Source: Phycisphaeraceae bacterium
Lineage (GTDB): Bacteria; Planctomycetota; Phycisphaerae; Phycisphaerales; Phycisphaeraceae
Reading direction: 5' to 3'
Length of the DNA stretch: 34,408 nucleotides
Assembly: GCA_002716625.1 (NCBI GenBank)
Contig: PBAS01000043.1
Location: forward strand, 1 to 34,408
Shown: in pieces, positions 1-7,668 of the stretch
Numbering within the stretch: position 1 is the stretch's first letter
How the letters are laid out: each line of letters opens with the position of its first letter
Notes under the pieces: generated by a model
The model's input: the letters and a program-made list of their open reading frames with translations, nothing else
Told to the model about the DNA's origin: nothing
The model's database searches: none
Made by a program: the position numbers and the translations under genes

Positions 1-159
1 AATATCTATACGGTTCTGATGTTTATCGCCTTGGCCGCAATCGTTTTTGGGATTGCCTTTATATGGATTCGCAGCTCACAGCTATTCGATAGCCCGCATC
101 CATTTGAGCTTAAGTCGGTGAGCACCGCTATCCATCAGTTTGTTCGAACCTTGGTTTAG
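1..159 (+). CDS. C-terminal fragment of an unknown membrane protein
   Basis: The frame is open from the first base of the window to a TAG at 157-159, giving the last 52 residues of a protein whose start lies outside. Residues 5-23 form one hydrophobic segment (TVLMFIALAAIVFGIAFIW), followed by a polar tail of about 29 residues ending FVRTLV. This looks like the last membrane helix plus a short tail. I do not recognise the family. It lies on the same strand as mreB, 187 bp upstream. The intervening DNA holds a possible mreB promoter, so the two are probably transcribed separately. The frame could be accidental, but the coherent hydrophobic block argues for a real gene. Confidence 0.45.
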   Translation, partial: NIYTVLMFIALAAIVFGIAFIWIRSSQLFDSPHPFELKSVSTAIHQFVRTLV

Positions 160-251
160 AACTGCGGCATTTTCAGTATGGTGCCGGATAGCTAGGCCAC
201 CATCAAGAATTAGAAACGCCATCTTGGCTGCGGGCAATCGATAAATTTATA

Positions 252-260
252 TGCTATATG
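252..260 (+). promoter_or_regulatory. Possible extended -10 promoter for mreBCD
   Basis: TGC-TATATG matches an extended -10 element (TGn followed by a TATAAT-like hexamer, 4 of 6). No good -35 is placed 16-18 bp upstream. A TTGGCT at 224-229 would instead pair with TTATAT at 247-252. Either reading starts transcription near 260-267 and leaves an 80-90 nt leader before mreB. This is assignment by eye only. Confidence 0.25.
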
Positions 261-286
261 CAACCGTCTGGAGCCACTTGGGGACC

Positions 287-311
287 GTATCACTGGTATC
301 CTCGTGATACC
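287..311 (+). promoter_or_regulatory. Overlapping inverted repeats in the mreB leader
   Basis: Two inverted repeats share one arm. GTATCAC (287-293) pairs with GTGATAC (304-310). GGTATC (295-300) pairs with GATACC (306-311) across a 5-nt loop. Because they use the same 3' arm, the two hairpins exclude each other. They lie 36 nt before the mreB start codon and downstream of the proposed promoter, so they would be in the mRNA leader. They could be an operator dyad or an RNA switch. Function is inferred only. Confidence 0.35.
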
Positions 312-346
312 TCAGGGCCAGCCAGACGAGACAGGGGTAGCTACCG

Positions 347-1396
347 TTGTTTCTTGACAACCTTCTTAGTTGGTTCAGCGTCGATATGGGTATCGACTTG
401 GGTACGTGCAACACACTGGTGTGCGTACGTGGTGAAGGGATTGTTCTTAATGAACCAAGCGTGGTTGCAGTTAAGAAGGGGACAAATCACGTCTTACAGA
501 ATGGTAATGCAGTGGGATGGGTGGCGAAGGAAATGCTCGGTAAGACGCCAGGGTCAATTACTGCCATTCGTCCACTTAAAGACGGGGTGATCAGCGACTT
601 TGAAATCACAGAAGCAATGCTCAGCTATTTCATTCGCAAGGTCAATGGTCGCCGCCCCATGGTTAAGCCCCGTGTGGTGATTGCGGTTCCCAGCGGTATT
701 ACCGCAGTCGAAAAGCGAGCGGTACTTGAATCGGCCGAACGTGCCGGATCGCGGCGGGTCTATCTTGTTGAAGAACCCATGGCCGCAGGTATTGGGGCCA
801 ATTTGCCAATTGTCGAGGCAACAGCTTCCATGATTGTTGACATTGGTGGCGGCACAACGGAAGTGGCCATTATGAGTCTTGCCGATATTGCTCAGTGCGA
901 ATCCATTCGGGTTGCAGGTGATGATATGGATGAAGCCATCATCAACCATATGAAAAAAGCATACAACCTGATGATCGGTGAGCAGATGGCTGAACGGGTT
1001 AAAATTGAAATTGGTTCGGCCTCGAGTGACGAAGAGGAGCGGACGATGGATGTCCGGGGCCGGGACATGATCTCTGGGCTTCCTCGCAAGACCATAATTA
1101 CAAGTGAAGAGATTCGACAGGCGTTGCAGGAGCCGCTTTCTGCCATCATCGAAACAGTGACGCGAACACTTGAGCGGGCCCAGCCTGAACTAGCAGCGGA
1201 CCTTGTGGATAATGGTATTGTGTTAGCTGGTGGTGGGGCGATGTTGCGAGGCATAGAATCAGTCATTTCCCAAGCTACCGGTTTAGACGTGCGAATTGCT
1301 GATGATCCAATTACCTGTGTTGCCCGCGGTACCAGCATCTATCTGGAGCACCTGGAAGAATGGAAGCAAACCATGGACAGCGACTTGGATGATTAA
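347..1396 (+). CDS. mreB: Rod shape-determining protein MreB
   Basis: Bacterial actin homologue that polymerises on the inner face of the cytoplasmic membrane and guides the elongation machinery that inserts peptidoglycan. The 349-residue length is normal. The actin-ATPase motifs are in order: phosphate loop 1 as GIDLGTCNTLV near residues 15-25, phosphate loop 2 as IVDIGGGTTEVA near 163-174, and the adenosine motif LAGGGAMLRG near 293-302. The N-terminal MFLDNLLSWFS is an amphipathic membrane-binding stretch typical of MreB. The start is a TTG at 347, with AGGGG at 333-337 as ribosome-binding site. No ATG lies upstream in a better position. It heads an mreB-mreC-mreD cluster. The identification is secure; only the start codon is open to question. 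Confidence 0.96.
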   Translation: MFLDNLLSWFSVDMGIDLGTCNTLVCVRGEGIVLNEPSVVAVKKGTNHVLQNGNAVGWVAKEMLGKTPGSITAIRPLKDGVISDFEITEAMLSYFIRKVNGRRPMVKPRVVIAVPSGITAVEKRAVLESAERAGSRRVYLVEEPMAAGIGANLPIVEATASMIVDIGGGTTEVAIMSLADIAQCESIRVAGDDMDEAIINHMKKAYNLMIGEQMAERVKIEIGSASSDEEERTMDVRGRDMISGLPRKTIITSEEIRQALQEPLSAIIETVTRTLERAQPELAADLVDNGIVLAGGGAMLRGIESVISQATGLDVRIADDPITCVARGTSIYLEHLEEWKQTMDSDLDD

Positions 1397-1499
1397 CTCC
1401 ACTGATTAATCTTTGTGGATCTACCGTTTCATATCCAATAACAAGAGTTGGGTTCAGCATTCTTACTCGTCATTTCTCGGGTTTTGTCATGATTGGCCT

Positions 1500-2354
1500 A
1501 TGAATTACTGGCGGACCAATCCCAAACGCGTATTGGTTGCCATCGTGGCGTTACTGTTTATTTGTAGCATAATGCCATCATCTGCTGCTAATTGGATCTG
1601 GAGTACGCCACAAGATCCTTTAATGGCGGTAATCTCCCCCCTGACTAAACAATTGCACAGGCTTTCAATTTCCATTCGTCCACCACATGACAAGAGATTT
1701 TCGGTTGATTTAGATCTGCTCAAGGAACGCGATGAACTCTATTCGTATAATCTGATTCTGCAACAACAGTTGGAACGGGCTAACGACAGGATCTCCCAAC
1801 TTGGCGCTGTCCGCAAAAAGTCCGTACTTAGCCAGTCTGCCGGGTTACTGTTTGCATCTGTGGTTTATACAAACACCAACTTGCCACATTCGACTCTGAC
1901 AATCGACAAAGGATCCTTTCATGGCGTTGCTACTGGGCAGGCAGTTGTATTGAGAGAGTCTCTTCTTGGGCGCGTGAGCCATGTTGGACACAATGCGGCT
2001 ACTGTGACGCTGATCACCCAGCCGAAAATGCACCTGGATGTTCATCTTGTACCTAGTGAATCGACAACAGGTACGTCGGTTACCGTGACCCAGGTTTTAT
2101 TTGATGACGATATCAATGCATTTGTGACCATCATGGATGCATCTGAACACAACAGCATCCAGATTGGCCATGCCGCCATTCTGGTTGACGTTCGTTGGCC
2201 ACTGCAAGCGCAGAAATTTGTGGTCGGTTATGTGGCCAGCATGGAGCCCCAGCCAGACCACCCCCTGCTGCAGAAGCGGGTGGTGATCAAGCCAGTTGTC
2301 GATATGAACCGGCTAGCCGAGGTTCTCGTAGTGATCAATCCGATATTAGACTAG
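1500..2354 (+). CDS. mreC: Rod shape-determining protein MreC
   Basis: Bitopic membrane protein of the elongasome that links MreB/MreD to periplasmic cell-wall synthases. From the ATG at 1500 the protein is 284 residues: a short basic N-terminus (MNYWRTNPKR), one membrane helix (VLVAIVALLFICSIM), a coiled-coil stretch (DLLKERDELYSYNLILQQQLERAND) and then the beta-rich MreC core. The core contains the usual stretch around TIDKGSFHGVATGQAVV and LLGRVSHVG, a conserved feature of the family. The frame also has a TTG at 1413 that would add 29 residues before the helix. I prefer 1500 because the helix then sits at the normal distance from the start, but no clear ribosome-binding site decides it. 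It follows mreB by about 100 bp and precedes mreD by 35 bp, so co-transcription is likely. Confidence 0.9.
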   Translation: MNYWRTNPKRVLVAIVALLFICSIMPSSAANWIWSTPQDPLMAVISPLTKQLHRLSISIRPPHDKRFSVDLDLLKERDELYSYNLILQQQLERANDRISQLGAVRKKSVLSQSAGLLFASVVYTNTNLPHSTLTIDKGSFHGVATGQAVVLRESLLGRVSHVGHNAATVTLITQPKMHLDVHLVPSESTTGTSVTVTQVLFDDDINAFVTIMDASEHNSIQIGHAAILVDVRWPLQAQKFVVGYVASMEPQPDHPLLQKRVVIKPVVDMNRLAEVLVVINPILD

Positions 2355-2389
2355 TTTTGTTTGCGTCACGTTTGTTTGCGGACTTGCCT

Positions 2390-2980
2390 ATGCGTCACGT
2401 CATATTTTCCTTGACCCTGTTTGTGCTACTCACCCTAGAACTGGGGCTTAAACAGCTTTTGGTCATTCCGCGCGATGGTGGTGTTACGCCAAGTTTTACA
2501 TTGATTCTGATGGTTTATGTCGCTTTATCAGCACCGCGGTTGATCGTTATCTGGTCAGCCGTGGTAATTGGTTTGTGTATTGATTTCGTCAATCCATTGC
2601 CATTTATCAATGATCGTGGGATCATTGCAGTGCCGCTGATCGGGCCGAGTAGTCTTGGCTTCTTGGCGGGTGCAATCGTTGTTCTGGAGCTACGAAGTCT
2701 TGTGTTTCGCCAATCTCCAGTTGCAATTGGGGTTTTGGTCATTATGTCTGGGCTTATTTATCACTTGGTGGCTGTTGCGCTATTGACACTGCGAGGCATC
2801 CCATGGCTACCGACAGATGCCATTGCCCATTGGGACATTAGTGGCCAGTTGGTCCGCCGGTTCTTTGAATTGATCTATTCATCTTTGATGAGCCTGCCTG
2901 TTGGCTTTCTATTATTGAAGTTGGATCCACTTTTTGGATATGGGCTGCCAGTACGGACAGCGAGATCAGGCACAACCTAA
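2390..2980 (+). CDS. mreD: Rod shape-determining protein MreD
   Basis: Integral membrane subunit of the rod complex. The 196-residue product begins MRHVIFSLTLFVLL and carries about five hydrophobic helices, including SFTLILMVYVALSA, LIVIWSAVVIGLCIDFV, LGFLAGAIVVLEL, VAIGVLVIMSGLIYHLVAVALL and a C-terminal SLMSLPVGFLLL. The charged turn GLCIDFVNPLPF corresponds to the conserved loop seen in MreD proteins. The frame is open from 2195, but the part before 2390 overlaps mreC and reads as low-complexity P/A/R-rich sequence, so the ATG at 2390 is the sensible start. Sequence conservation in MreD is weak, so the call leans on topology, size and position after mreC. The stop TAA overlaps the ATG of the next small ORF (TAATG). 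Confidence 0.85.
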   Translation: MRHVIFSLTLFVLLTLELGLKQLLVIPRDGGVTPSFTLILMVYVALSAPRLIVIWSAVVIGLCIDFVNPLPFINDRGIIAVPLIGPSSLGFLAGAIVVLELRSLVFRQSPVAIGVLVIMSGLIYHLVAVALLTLRGIPWLPTDAIAHWDISGQLVRRFFELIYSSLMSLPVGFLLLKLDPLFGYGLPVRTARSGTT

Positions 2981-3135
2981 TGGACAATGAAGCCAAGAAC
3001 GATCAAACGGAGATTTGGCATCCACCTCGTGGTATCAAGTCGAAAATAATCGCATGGCTGCTTTTGTTCGTCGTGGCTGCGGGATGTTTTCTGATGATTT
3101 TTGCTGTTATAAATGCTTTGGGCACATTGCGCTAA
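2980..3135 (+). CDS. Small single-pass membrane protein at the end of the mre operon
   Basis: A 51-codon ORF starts with an ATG that shares its A with the mreD stop codon (TAATG), a layout that suggests translational coupling. The product has a charged N-terminus (MDNEAKNDQTEIWHPPRGIK), then one long hydrophobic helix at about residues 23-46 (IIAWLLLFVVAAGCFLMIF, then AVINAL), and ends GTLR. The basic residues before the helix (R17, K20, K22) predict a cytoplasmic N-terminus. Its TAA stop overlaps the galE stop on the other strand by two bases. I do not recognise a family. The usual next genes in mre operons encode PBP2 and RodA, and neither is here. The coupled start, charge pattern and clean helix make it more likely real than chance. 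Confidence 0.6.
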   Translation: MDNEAKNDQTEIWHPPRGIKSKIIAWLLLFVVAAGCFLMIFAVINALGTLR

Positions 3136-4127
3136 TCGCCATAACCATTAGGATTCGACTGGAACCATTTCCAAGCCGTTTGAACGATGGCATTGATATC
3201 GGTGAACCGTGGGTTCCAGTCAAGTTCTTCTTTAATCTTGGATGCATCGGCATAGAGTTGGGGGGCATCGCCATCGCGACGCGAGCCGATCCTGCATGGG
3301 ATATCCACTCCGCAGATTCTTTTGGCTGCATCCAGGACTTGCTTGACGCTATAGCCCTTGCCAATCCCCAAGTTGTAGAAACGCTGGTCACCATCCCTTA
3401 AGGCGGTCATTACAGCGATGTGCGCTTGTGCAAGGTCTTCAACATGAATGTAATCGCGGATACAAGTGCCATCTGGCGTATTGTAGTCATCACCAAATAT
3501 GGTCATTTCATTGTTCGACTCCTTGCCAATGGCGGCAAACAATAGATTTGGGATCAAATGTGTTTCGGGCCTATGATCCTCACCAAGAGACCCATCTTCA
3601 GCGCAGCCTGCAACATTAAAATATCGTAGGAACGCGTACGCAAAGCTATCATGTGCACGTGCATAATCACGGATTAGTTGTTCGCCGATGAACTTGGTCC
3701 AACCATAGGGACTGATCGGTTTTTGGGGCAAGTTTTCGGTCAGTGGTATCGTCTTTGGCTGGCCGTAAGTAGTGCATGACGAACTAAAAACAATTCGACG
3801 TACGCCAGCTGTCTCCATGGCCTGCAGGAGGCTTAATGTGCCGCCTACATTAACTTGGTAGTAAGTGAGTGGTTGTTCTATCGATTCACCCACGTAGGCC
3901 AATGCCGCAAAGTGCATCACGCATTCAATCTTATGAAGTGAAAGTAACTCGCAAATATCATTTGTTTGATTCAGGTCAAGTTGTGAAAATGCGACCCCCA
4001 TGGGTACGGCTTGTTGATGGCCGCGATATAGATTGTCCATCACCACCACGTTGTGCCCGGCAAGATGAAGAGCTTGGGCCGCATGCGATCCGATATAACC
4101 TGCACCACCAGTAACCAGTACATTCAT
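3132..4127 (-). CDS. galE: UDP-glucose 4-epimerase
   Basis: NAD-dependent short-chain dehydrogenase-fold enzyme that interconverts UDP-glucose and UDP-galactose in the cytoplasm, feeding exopolysaccharide and envelope glycans or galactose use. The 331-residue product has the N-terminal NAD-binding motif TGGAGYIG (residues 6-13), the catalytic serine region FSSSCTTYG (114-122) and the Y141-x3-K145 pair (YGWTK). The later signatures LRYFNVAGC, DYNTPDGTCIRDYIHVEDLA and NLGIGKGYSV are strongly GalE-like. The ATG at 4127 fits the family start. It lies 98 bp downstream of the DUF368 gene on the same strand and may share its transcript. Its stop overlaps the stop of the small mre-operon ORF. UDP-N-acetylglucosamine could also be a substrate; sequence reading does not settle this. 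Confidence 0.94.
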   Translation of the reverse strand: MNVLVTGGAGYIGSHAAQALHLAGHNVVVMDNLYRGHQQAVPMGVAFSQLDLNQTNDICELLSLHKIECVMHFAALAYVGESIEQPLTYYQVNVGGTLSLLQAMETAGVRRIVFSSSCTTYGQPKTIPLTENLPQKPISPYGWTKFIGEQLIRDYARAHDSFAYAFLRYFNVAGCAEDGSLGEDHRPETHLIPNLLFAAIGKESNNEMTIFGDDYNTPDGTCIRDYIHVEDLAQAHIAVMTALRDGDQRFYNLGIGKGYSVKQVLDAAKRICGVDIPCRIGSRRDGDAPQLYADASKIKEELDWNPRFTDINAIVQTAWKWFQSNPNGYGD

Positions 4128-4225
4128 ATACTCAATCTCGTTGGTCTTTTGGCTACGGATCCACCGTTGGGTTCGCGTGTTTTAAATGCCACTTCTTTGA
4201 TCTCCCGCTATACGAGATTATTTTC

Positions 4226-5299
4226 TTATTCGGTTTTCGGCGTCCGATCCCGTCCCAATATTGCAACTGCATACGTTAAGATTAATCCCCCAATAATGAC
4301 TCCAGCGGATATCGCCATCTGTCGGCTATTCGGGTCAAAATATCGGGTAGGGAAATCCTCACGTGCTATGACCTTTCCCGTCGTCTGCATGACCAGTTGT
4401 TCCTCAACCTTTTCTACAATATCACCCTTGAATACGGCGTCCACTTCTGGAGGAACCCCTTCTTGAAAGGGGTACAGTCCCACAACTGCACCCATCAATA
4501 ACCCAAGCAAGGCTCCCAGCGTCGCCTTCTCGTACCGGGCTAGGAGGAGACGCAATATGTTGCTGACCACTGCAATACCGATCAATACTCCTATGCCAAC
4601 GGGCAGCACCACGTGAAGGGTTGGTTGTATGGCTGCCGTGAGATCATGTGCTTTGAGGGCTTGCTTCATTGCATCCAGCCCCGTCAACAAGGGCACATAA
4701 GCACCTAGAACGAGGAGCAGGTAGCCTCCGCTTACACCAGGCAAGATCATGGCGCTGGCGCCAGCTACTCCTGCAACGAACATCATGGCCAAGCCACCTT
4801 CACTTGCACCACTATCGTTTCCTTGACTCTGTGCCAAAACCAGTGCGATCATTGCGATCAATCCCACCGCCGCACTTACCCACACACTAAAACTGTGTGT
4901 CCCAATTAACTTCCATACCACGGGTATGCCGCCAAGCGTCAAACCGATGAATAAACTGTACATAATCCAGCGATGTTCAATGACCAGCGTTTTGACGGGG
5001 CCGGCAAACGAAAGAACAGCAGCTCCTGCGGTGATCGCCACGGTCATCAACAAGACGAGGGACTGGATCCGAAACCGTAGTGTTGTGATTTCGGCTACTG
5101 CGCGAATAAATCTTGGGTAGACACCTGCCACTAGTAACATGGTTCCGCCACTGATACCAGGTACTAGGTTAGCAAGTCCCATTAATATCCCCCCAAAACT
5201 ACTGCGAACAATAAGTTGAGGTAACGGTAGGCGATCGTCTGGTAGAGGACTATTTTTGGTAGAGGAAATTGTGCCAGCCATGCCATCTTTATCGGGCAC
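4226..5299 (-). CDS. popT: DUF368 family undecaprenyl-phosphate translocase (PopT-like)
   Basis: Polytopic membrane protein of the DUF368 family. Members named PopT have been shown to recycle the lipid carrier undecaprenyl phosphate across the cytoplasmic membrane. The 357-residue product carries the duplicated signature of the family: LVPGISGGT at residues 45-53 and ILPGVSGGY at 185-193, each opening a set of membrane helices. A final helix lies near the C-terminus (AISAGVIIGGLILTYAVAIL). About 60 residues before it (PFQEGVPPEVDAVFKGDIVE...) form a polar loop. The start is taken as GTG at 5299; an ATG at 5281 would shorten it by six residues and neither has a clear ribosome-binding site. Inverted repeats at 5303-5315 and 5345-5363 lie just upstream. 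The pairing with galE fits envelope polysaccharide assembly. Confidence 0.88.
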   Translation of the reverse strand: MPDKDGMAGTISSTKNSPLPDDRLPLPQLIVRSSFGGILMGLANLVPGISGGTMLLVAGVYPRFIRAVAEITTLRFRIQSLVLLMTVAITAGAAVLSFAGPVKTLVIEHRWIMYSLFIGLTLGGIPVVWKLIGTHSFSVWVSAAVGLIAMIALVLAQSQGNDSGASEGGLAMMFVAGVAGASAMILPGVSGGYLLLVLGAYVPLLTGLDAMKQALKAHDLTAAIQPTLHVVLPVGIGVLIGIAVVSNILRLLLARYEKATLGALLGLLMGAVVGLYPFQEGVPPEVDAVFKGDIVEKVEEQLVMQTTGKVIAREDFPTRYFDPNSRQMAISAGVIIGGLILTYAVAILGRDRTPKTE

Positions 5300-5302
5300 G
5301 TC

Positions 5303-5315
5303 GGCCTATAAGGCC
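5303..5315 (-). repeat. Short hairpin next to the DUF368 start codon
   Basis: GGCCT (5303-5307), a 3-nt loop ATA, and AGGCC (5311-5315) form a perfect 5-bp hairpin that ends 3 nt before the GTG start. If transcribed it would cover the ribosome-binding region. It has no U-tract, so it is not a terminator. A role in limiting translation is inference. Confidence 0.3.
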
Positions 5316-5344
5316 AGTTTATCAATGAGAACGGCGGCGCTTGG

Positions 5345-5363
5345 TATCGGTTTAAATCCGATA
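5345..5363. promoter_or_regulatory. Operator-like palindrome upstream of DUF368-galE
   Basis: TATCGG (5345-5350) and CCGATA (5358-5363) flank an AT-rich centre TTTAAAT. The whole is a near-perfect 19-bp dyad about 45-65 bp before the DUF368 start codon. The symmetry and AT core are typical of a homodimeric regulator site. No other copy was noticed in the window and no regulator gene is adjacent. Confidence 0.35.
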
Positions 5364-5405
5364 AGGTCTAATCACGTATATATCTGCCACGGCCGGAACT
5401 CCACC

Positions 5406-6251
5406 CTAGGATCCTGTCACTTCATTTAGGGTTCGAAGTAAATTAAGACCTATGATCTGTTCGCAGTCCTGCTTGCTGAAGAACGGCATCTTGTAGAAAA
5501 GATTGTAAGTTTGCGGGAAAGTCAACCAATCAAGGCAGGGCGTATAGTCTGAACCCCACAGTAATCGTTCAACACCAAAAGCATCTGCCAAAACTTGCAC
5601 ATAGGGCCAAGCAGCCGTGTGTGGGTAGTCGTGTCGTGGTTCGGTTATACCGTAAAAACCGCTGAGTTTCACTTGTACACCTGGATACTTGCTCAAAGCT
5701 ATGACCTTTGACAAAGCTATAGATGCTTGATCGGGACTGGGTGGGCTGCTGGTCCTTGGCGGAGAACCCATATGACCAATGACCAGACGGAGTGATCGAT
5801 GCCGGTCAAGAATTGGATTCCACGCACTCCAATCTCCACCCTTGACAACCACGCTGATCAACCAATGCCGCTCAGCCAGCCAAGCCCAGATCGCTTCAGG
5901 TACATTAGGTAATGCTGCATCCTGTTCAGGGCGCGTATACATGACTAACCCGACAAACCCTTGCTGTTGCCATCGCTCTAGGTCGCTTAATGTGGGCGGT
6001 GTCAGTGGGTTCACATAGGCCATCGGTTGGATCCAACTGTATTTGGGCTTGATTCGGGCAAGGTAATCATTATTTCCCACGTAGCCGGGGGCGCCTTCAA
6101 AGCCAATGATCAGGGTGGCCACCACATCATGTTCACGGGCCAGTGAGTCGTAACACTTCACCTCATCTACATTGACACCCGGTCGGCCGGTAAAAAAACC
6201 GTCGAATCCATTCTCAATAAGATGAATATGTGAATCTGCACGATGTGCCAT
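5406..6251 (-). CDS. Amidohydrolase family protein (TIM-barrel metal hydrolase)
   Basis: A 281-residue amidohydrolase of the Amidohydro_2 type (the family of 2-pyrone-4,6-dicarboxylate lactonase, L-rhamnono/fuconolactone hydrolases and related decarboxylases). Visible metal-site residues are the N-terminal D6-S-H8-I-H10 motif, H160 in VIGHMG and D235 in LLWGSDYTP, the usual order in the barrel. The frame is open back to 6341, but the ATG at 6251 has a good ribosome-binding site (GAGGA, about 5 nt away) and gives the family N-terminus, so I use it. It is divergent from a broken Gfo/Idh/MocA oxidoreductase gene with 83 bp between them. A lactonase acting after a sugar dehydrogenase would make sense there. 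The substrate is unknown. Confidence 0.85.
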   Translation of the reverse strand: MAHRADSHIHLIENGFDGFFTGRPGVNVDEVKCYDSLAREHDVVATLIIGFEGAPGYVGNNDYLARIKPKYSWIQPMAYVNPLTPPTLSDLERWQQQGFVGLVMYTRPEQDAALPNVPEAIWAWLAERHWLISVVVKGGDWSAWNPILDRHRSLRLVIGHMGSPPRTSSPPSPDQASIALSKVIALSKYPGVQVKLSGFYGITEPRHDYPHTAAWPYVQVLADAFGVERLLWGSDYTPCLDWLTFPQTYNLFYKMPFFSKQDCEQIIGLNLLRTLNEVTGS

Positions 6252-6334
6252 GGGAGTCCTCGAATCTGTATGATTGATTTTCAAGCTTAGGTAATAGTAA
6301 CTACATCCGATCACCATATTAAAGGATTCCATCA

Positions 6335-7331
6335 ATGCCACCAGTCAAAGTCGCCTTGCTGGGATGCGGTCTTTACCAAAATGCCCATGCGACACGGCTA
6401 CAGAATCGAGGCGATGCTTGTATTGTGGCTGTCTACGATATTGACTTGGCGAGAGCCCATGAATTGATCGATCGCAGTCTAGCGGGCCAGAACCCACCCC
6501 CTGAGGTGTTTTCTGATCCAAGTCACATGTACGATTCGGTTCATCCCGAGGCCGTTTTTATCGCTACGCCGCACACGTTGCATTACGATCATGCTGTTCA
6601 GGCACTGGACGCTAGTTGTCACGTCTATACTTGAAAAACCGATGGTCACGCAGGCCCAAGATGCATATGAGCTATCCGATAAGGTCTCCAAGGCAAGTAA
6701 AACCCTCGTCGTTGGCTACAACACGCCTTGTACACCTGAGTTTGAGTACCTGCGTTCGTAAGTGGGGAACAAGGTGTATGGTCGACTGAAACTTGTTGTG
6801 GGACACATGAGCCAGGACTGGCTCGAGCCAATGCGGGGTACATGGCGTCAGGACCCGAAGTTGTCGGGGGGGCTGACCTATGATTCGGGGGCGCATATTC
6901 TCAATAGTCTCGTTTGGGTTGTGCAGTCTCCCATAGCTCGGGTTTTTGCATTTCTAGATCACTGCGATAGTCCGGTGGATGTGAACTCATCGATCAACAT
7001 ATGCTTTGAAAACGGGACACTTGCGGCAATTGGTATTGGTGGTGACTGTCCCCAGGTCGGGGACCATATGTCTTTTATGTTTGAACATAGAAAAATTGAG
7101 ATTGATCCTTGGTTTGGTGGTTGGATTAATGTGTATGACCGACATGGGCGCATAAAGTATCCACAGGTTACTGGTAAGATGCAGTATCCAGACGATAATT
7201 TTATTGATGCGATTCTTGGCCAGGATGATCCGCGGACCAGTCCCGCCGACGGTGTCATTCAAAGTGAATTAATGGATGCAATCTACGAGTCGGCCCGCAC
7301 AGCCGAGGAGACGGCCATAGTTCCTTATTAG
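6335..7331 (+). pseudogene. Gfo/Idh/MocA family oxidoreductase, broken by a frameshift and a stop codon
   Basis: The first frame (6335-6634) encodes an NAD(P)-binding Rossmann start, VKVALLGCGLYQNAHATRL, through AVFIATPHTLHYDHAVQAL, and stops at a TGA (6632-6634) just where the family motif EKP should follow. Shifting by one base at about 6626-6630 restores LEKPMVTQAQDAYELSDKV in the third frame. That frame runs on through VVGYN to a TAA at 6759-6761. The same frame then continues with VGNKVYGRLKLVVGHMSQDW, SGGLTYDSGAHILNSLVW and a full C-terminal domain to the stop at 7329-7331. Joined, the pieces make about 332 residues, the normal size. So the gene carries one extra base and one nonsense codon. 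Two independent lesions favour a true pseudogene over one sequencing error. The original role was probably sugar or inositol-type oxidation. Confidence 0.85.
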
Positions 7332-7668
7332 AACATTGGTCCCAGTCTGAAAAATCCACAGCACATTCTTCAATGTTGTGAAAATTTACTAGCCGTACTC
7401 GTTTCCACCTCGATTGATCATGCGGTTCGATGGGAGTAGGTGCCGCCAGGTACCTACATTGAATGCGTTGGGCTCGGTTACTTATGAGGTGATCATCAAG
7501 GGTAGTATCATCTACGTTGTCTGGATCAGTTGCCTTTTGGCGTCGGGGCGTTTTGATGTGGAGGTGCTTGCTAGTCAAGTGCTGCTACTGGCAGTTTGCA
7601 AAGAGGGGTTACACGCTCCTTCCTGGAAAACAGGTGGTCAACATTTTTCTTGAACCGGTCATACGGTA
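7332..7668. other. Gene-free stretch between convergent genes
   Basis: These 337 bp lie between the 3' end of the broken oxidoreductase (+) and the 3' end of the PhyH gene at 7669 (-). Short frames cross it on both strands, but none has a recognisable product or a ribosome-binding site. A 6-bp inverted repeat GTAGGT (7436-7441) / ACCTAC (7452-7457) is present without a T-tract. I see no RNA gene. Confidence 0.5.

Noticed and set aside
554..1338. Minus-strand frames inside mreB (554-949 and 892-1338)
   Set aside because: They are antisense to strongly conserved mreB and have no family resemblance or ribosome-binding site.
1413..1499. N-terminal extension of MreC from a TTG start
   Set aside because: The extra 29 residues lie before the membrane helix and are unlike the family; not fully excluded.
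2195..2389. Upstream extension of the MreD frame
   Set aside because: It overlaps mreC in another frame and reads as P/A/R-rich filler.
7414..7653. 79-residue plus-strand frame after the broken oxidoreductase
   Set aside because: No ribosome-binding site, no recognisable family, and it lies between convergent gene ends.
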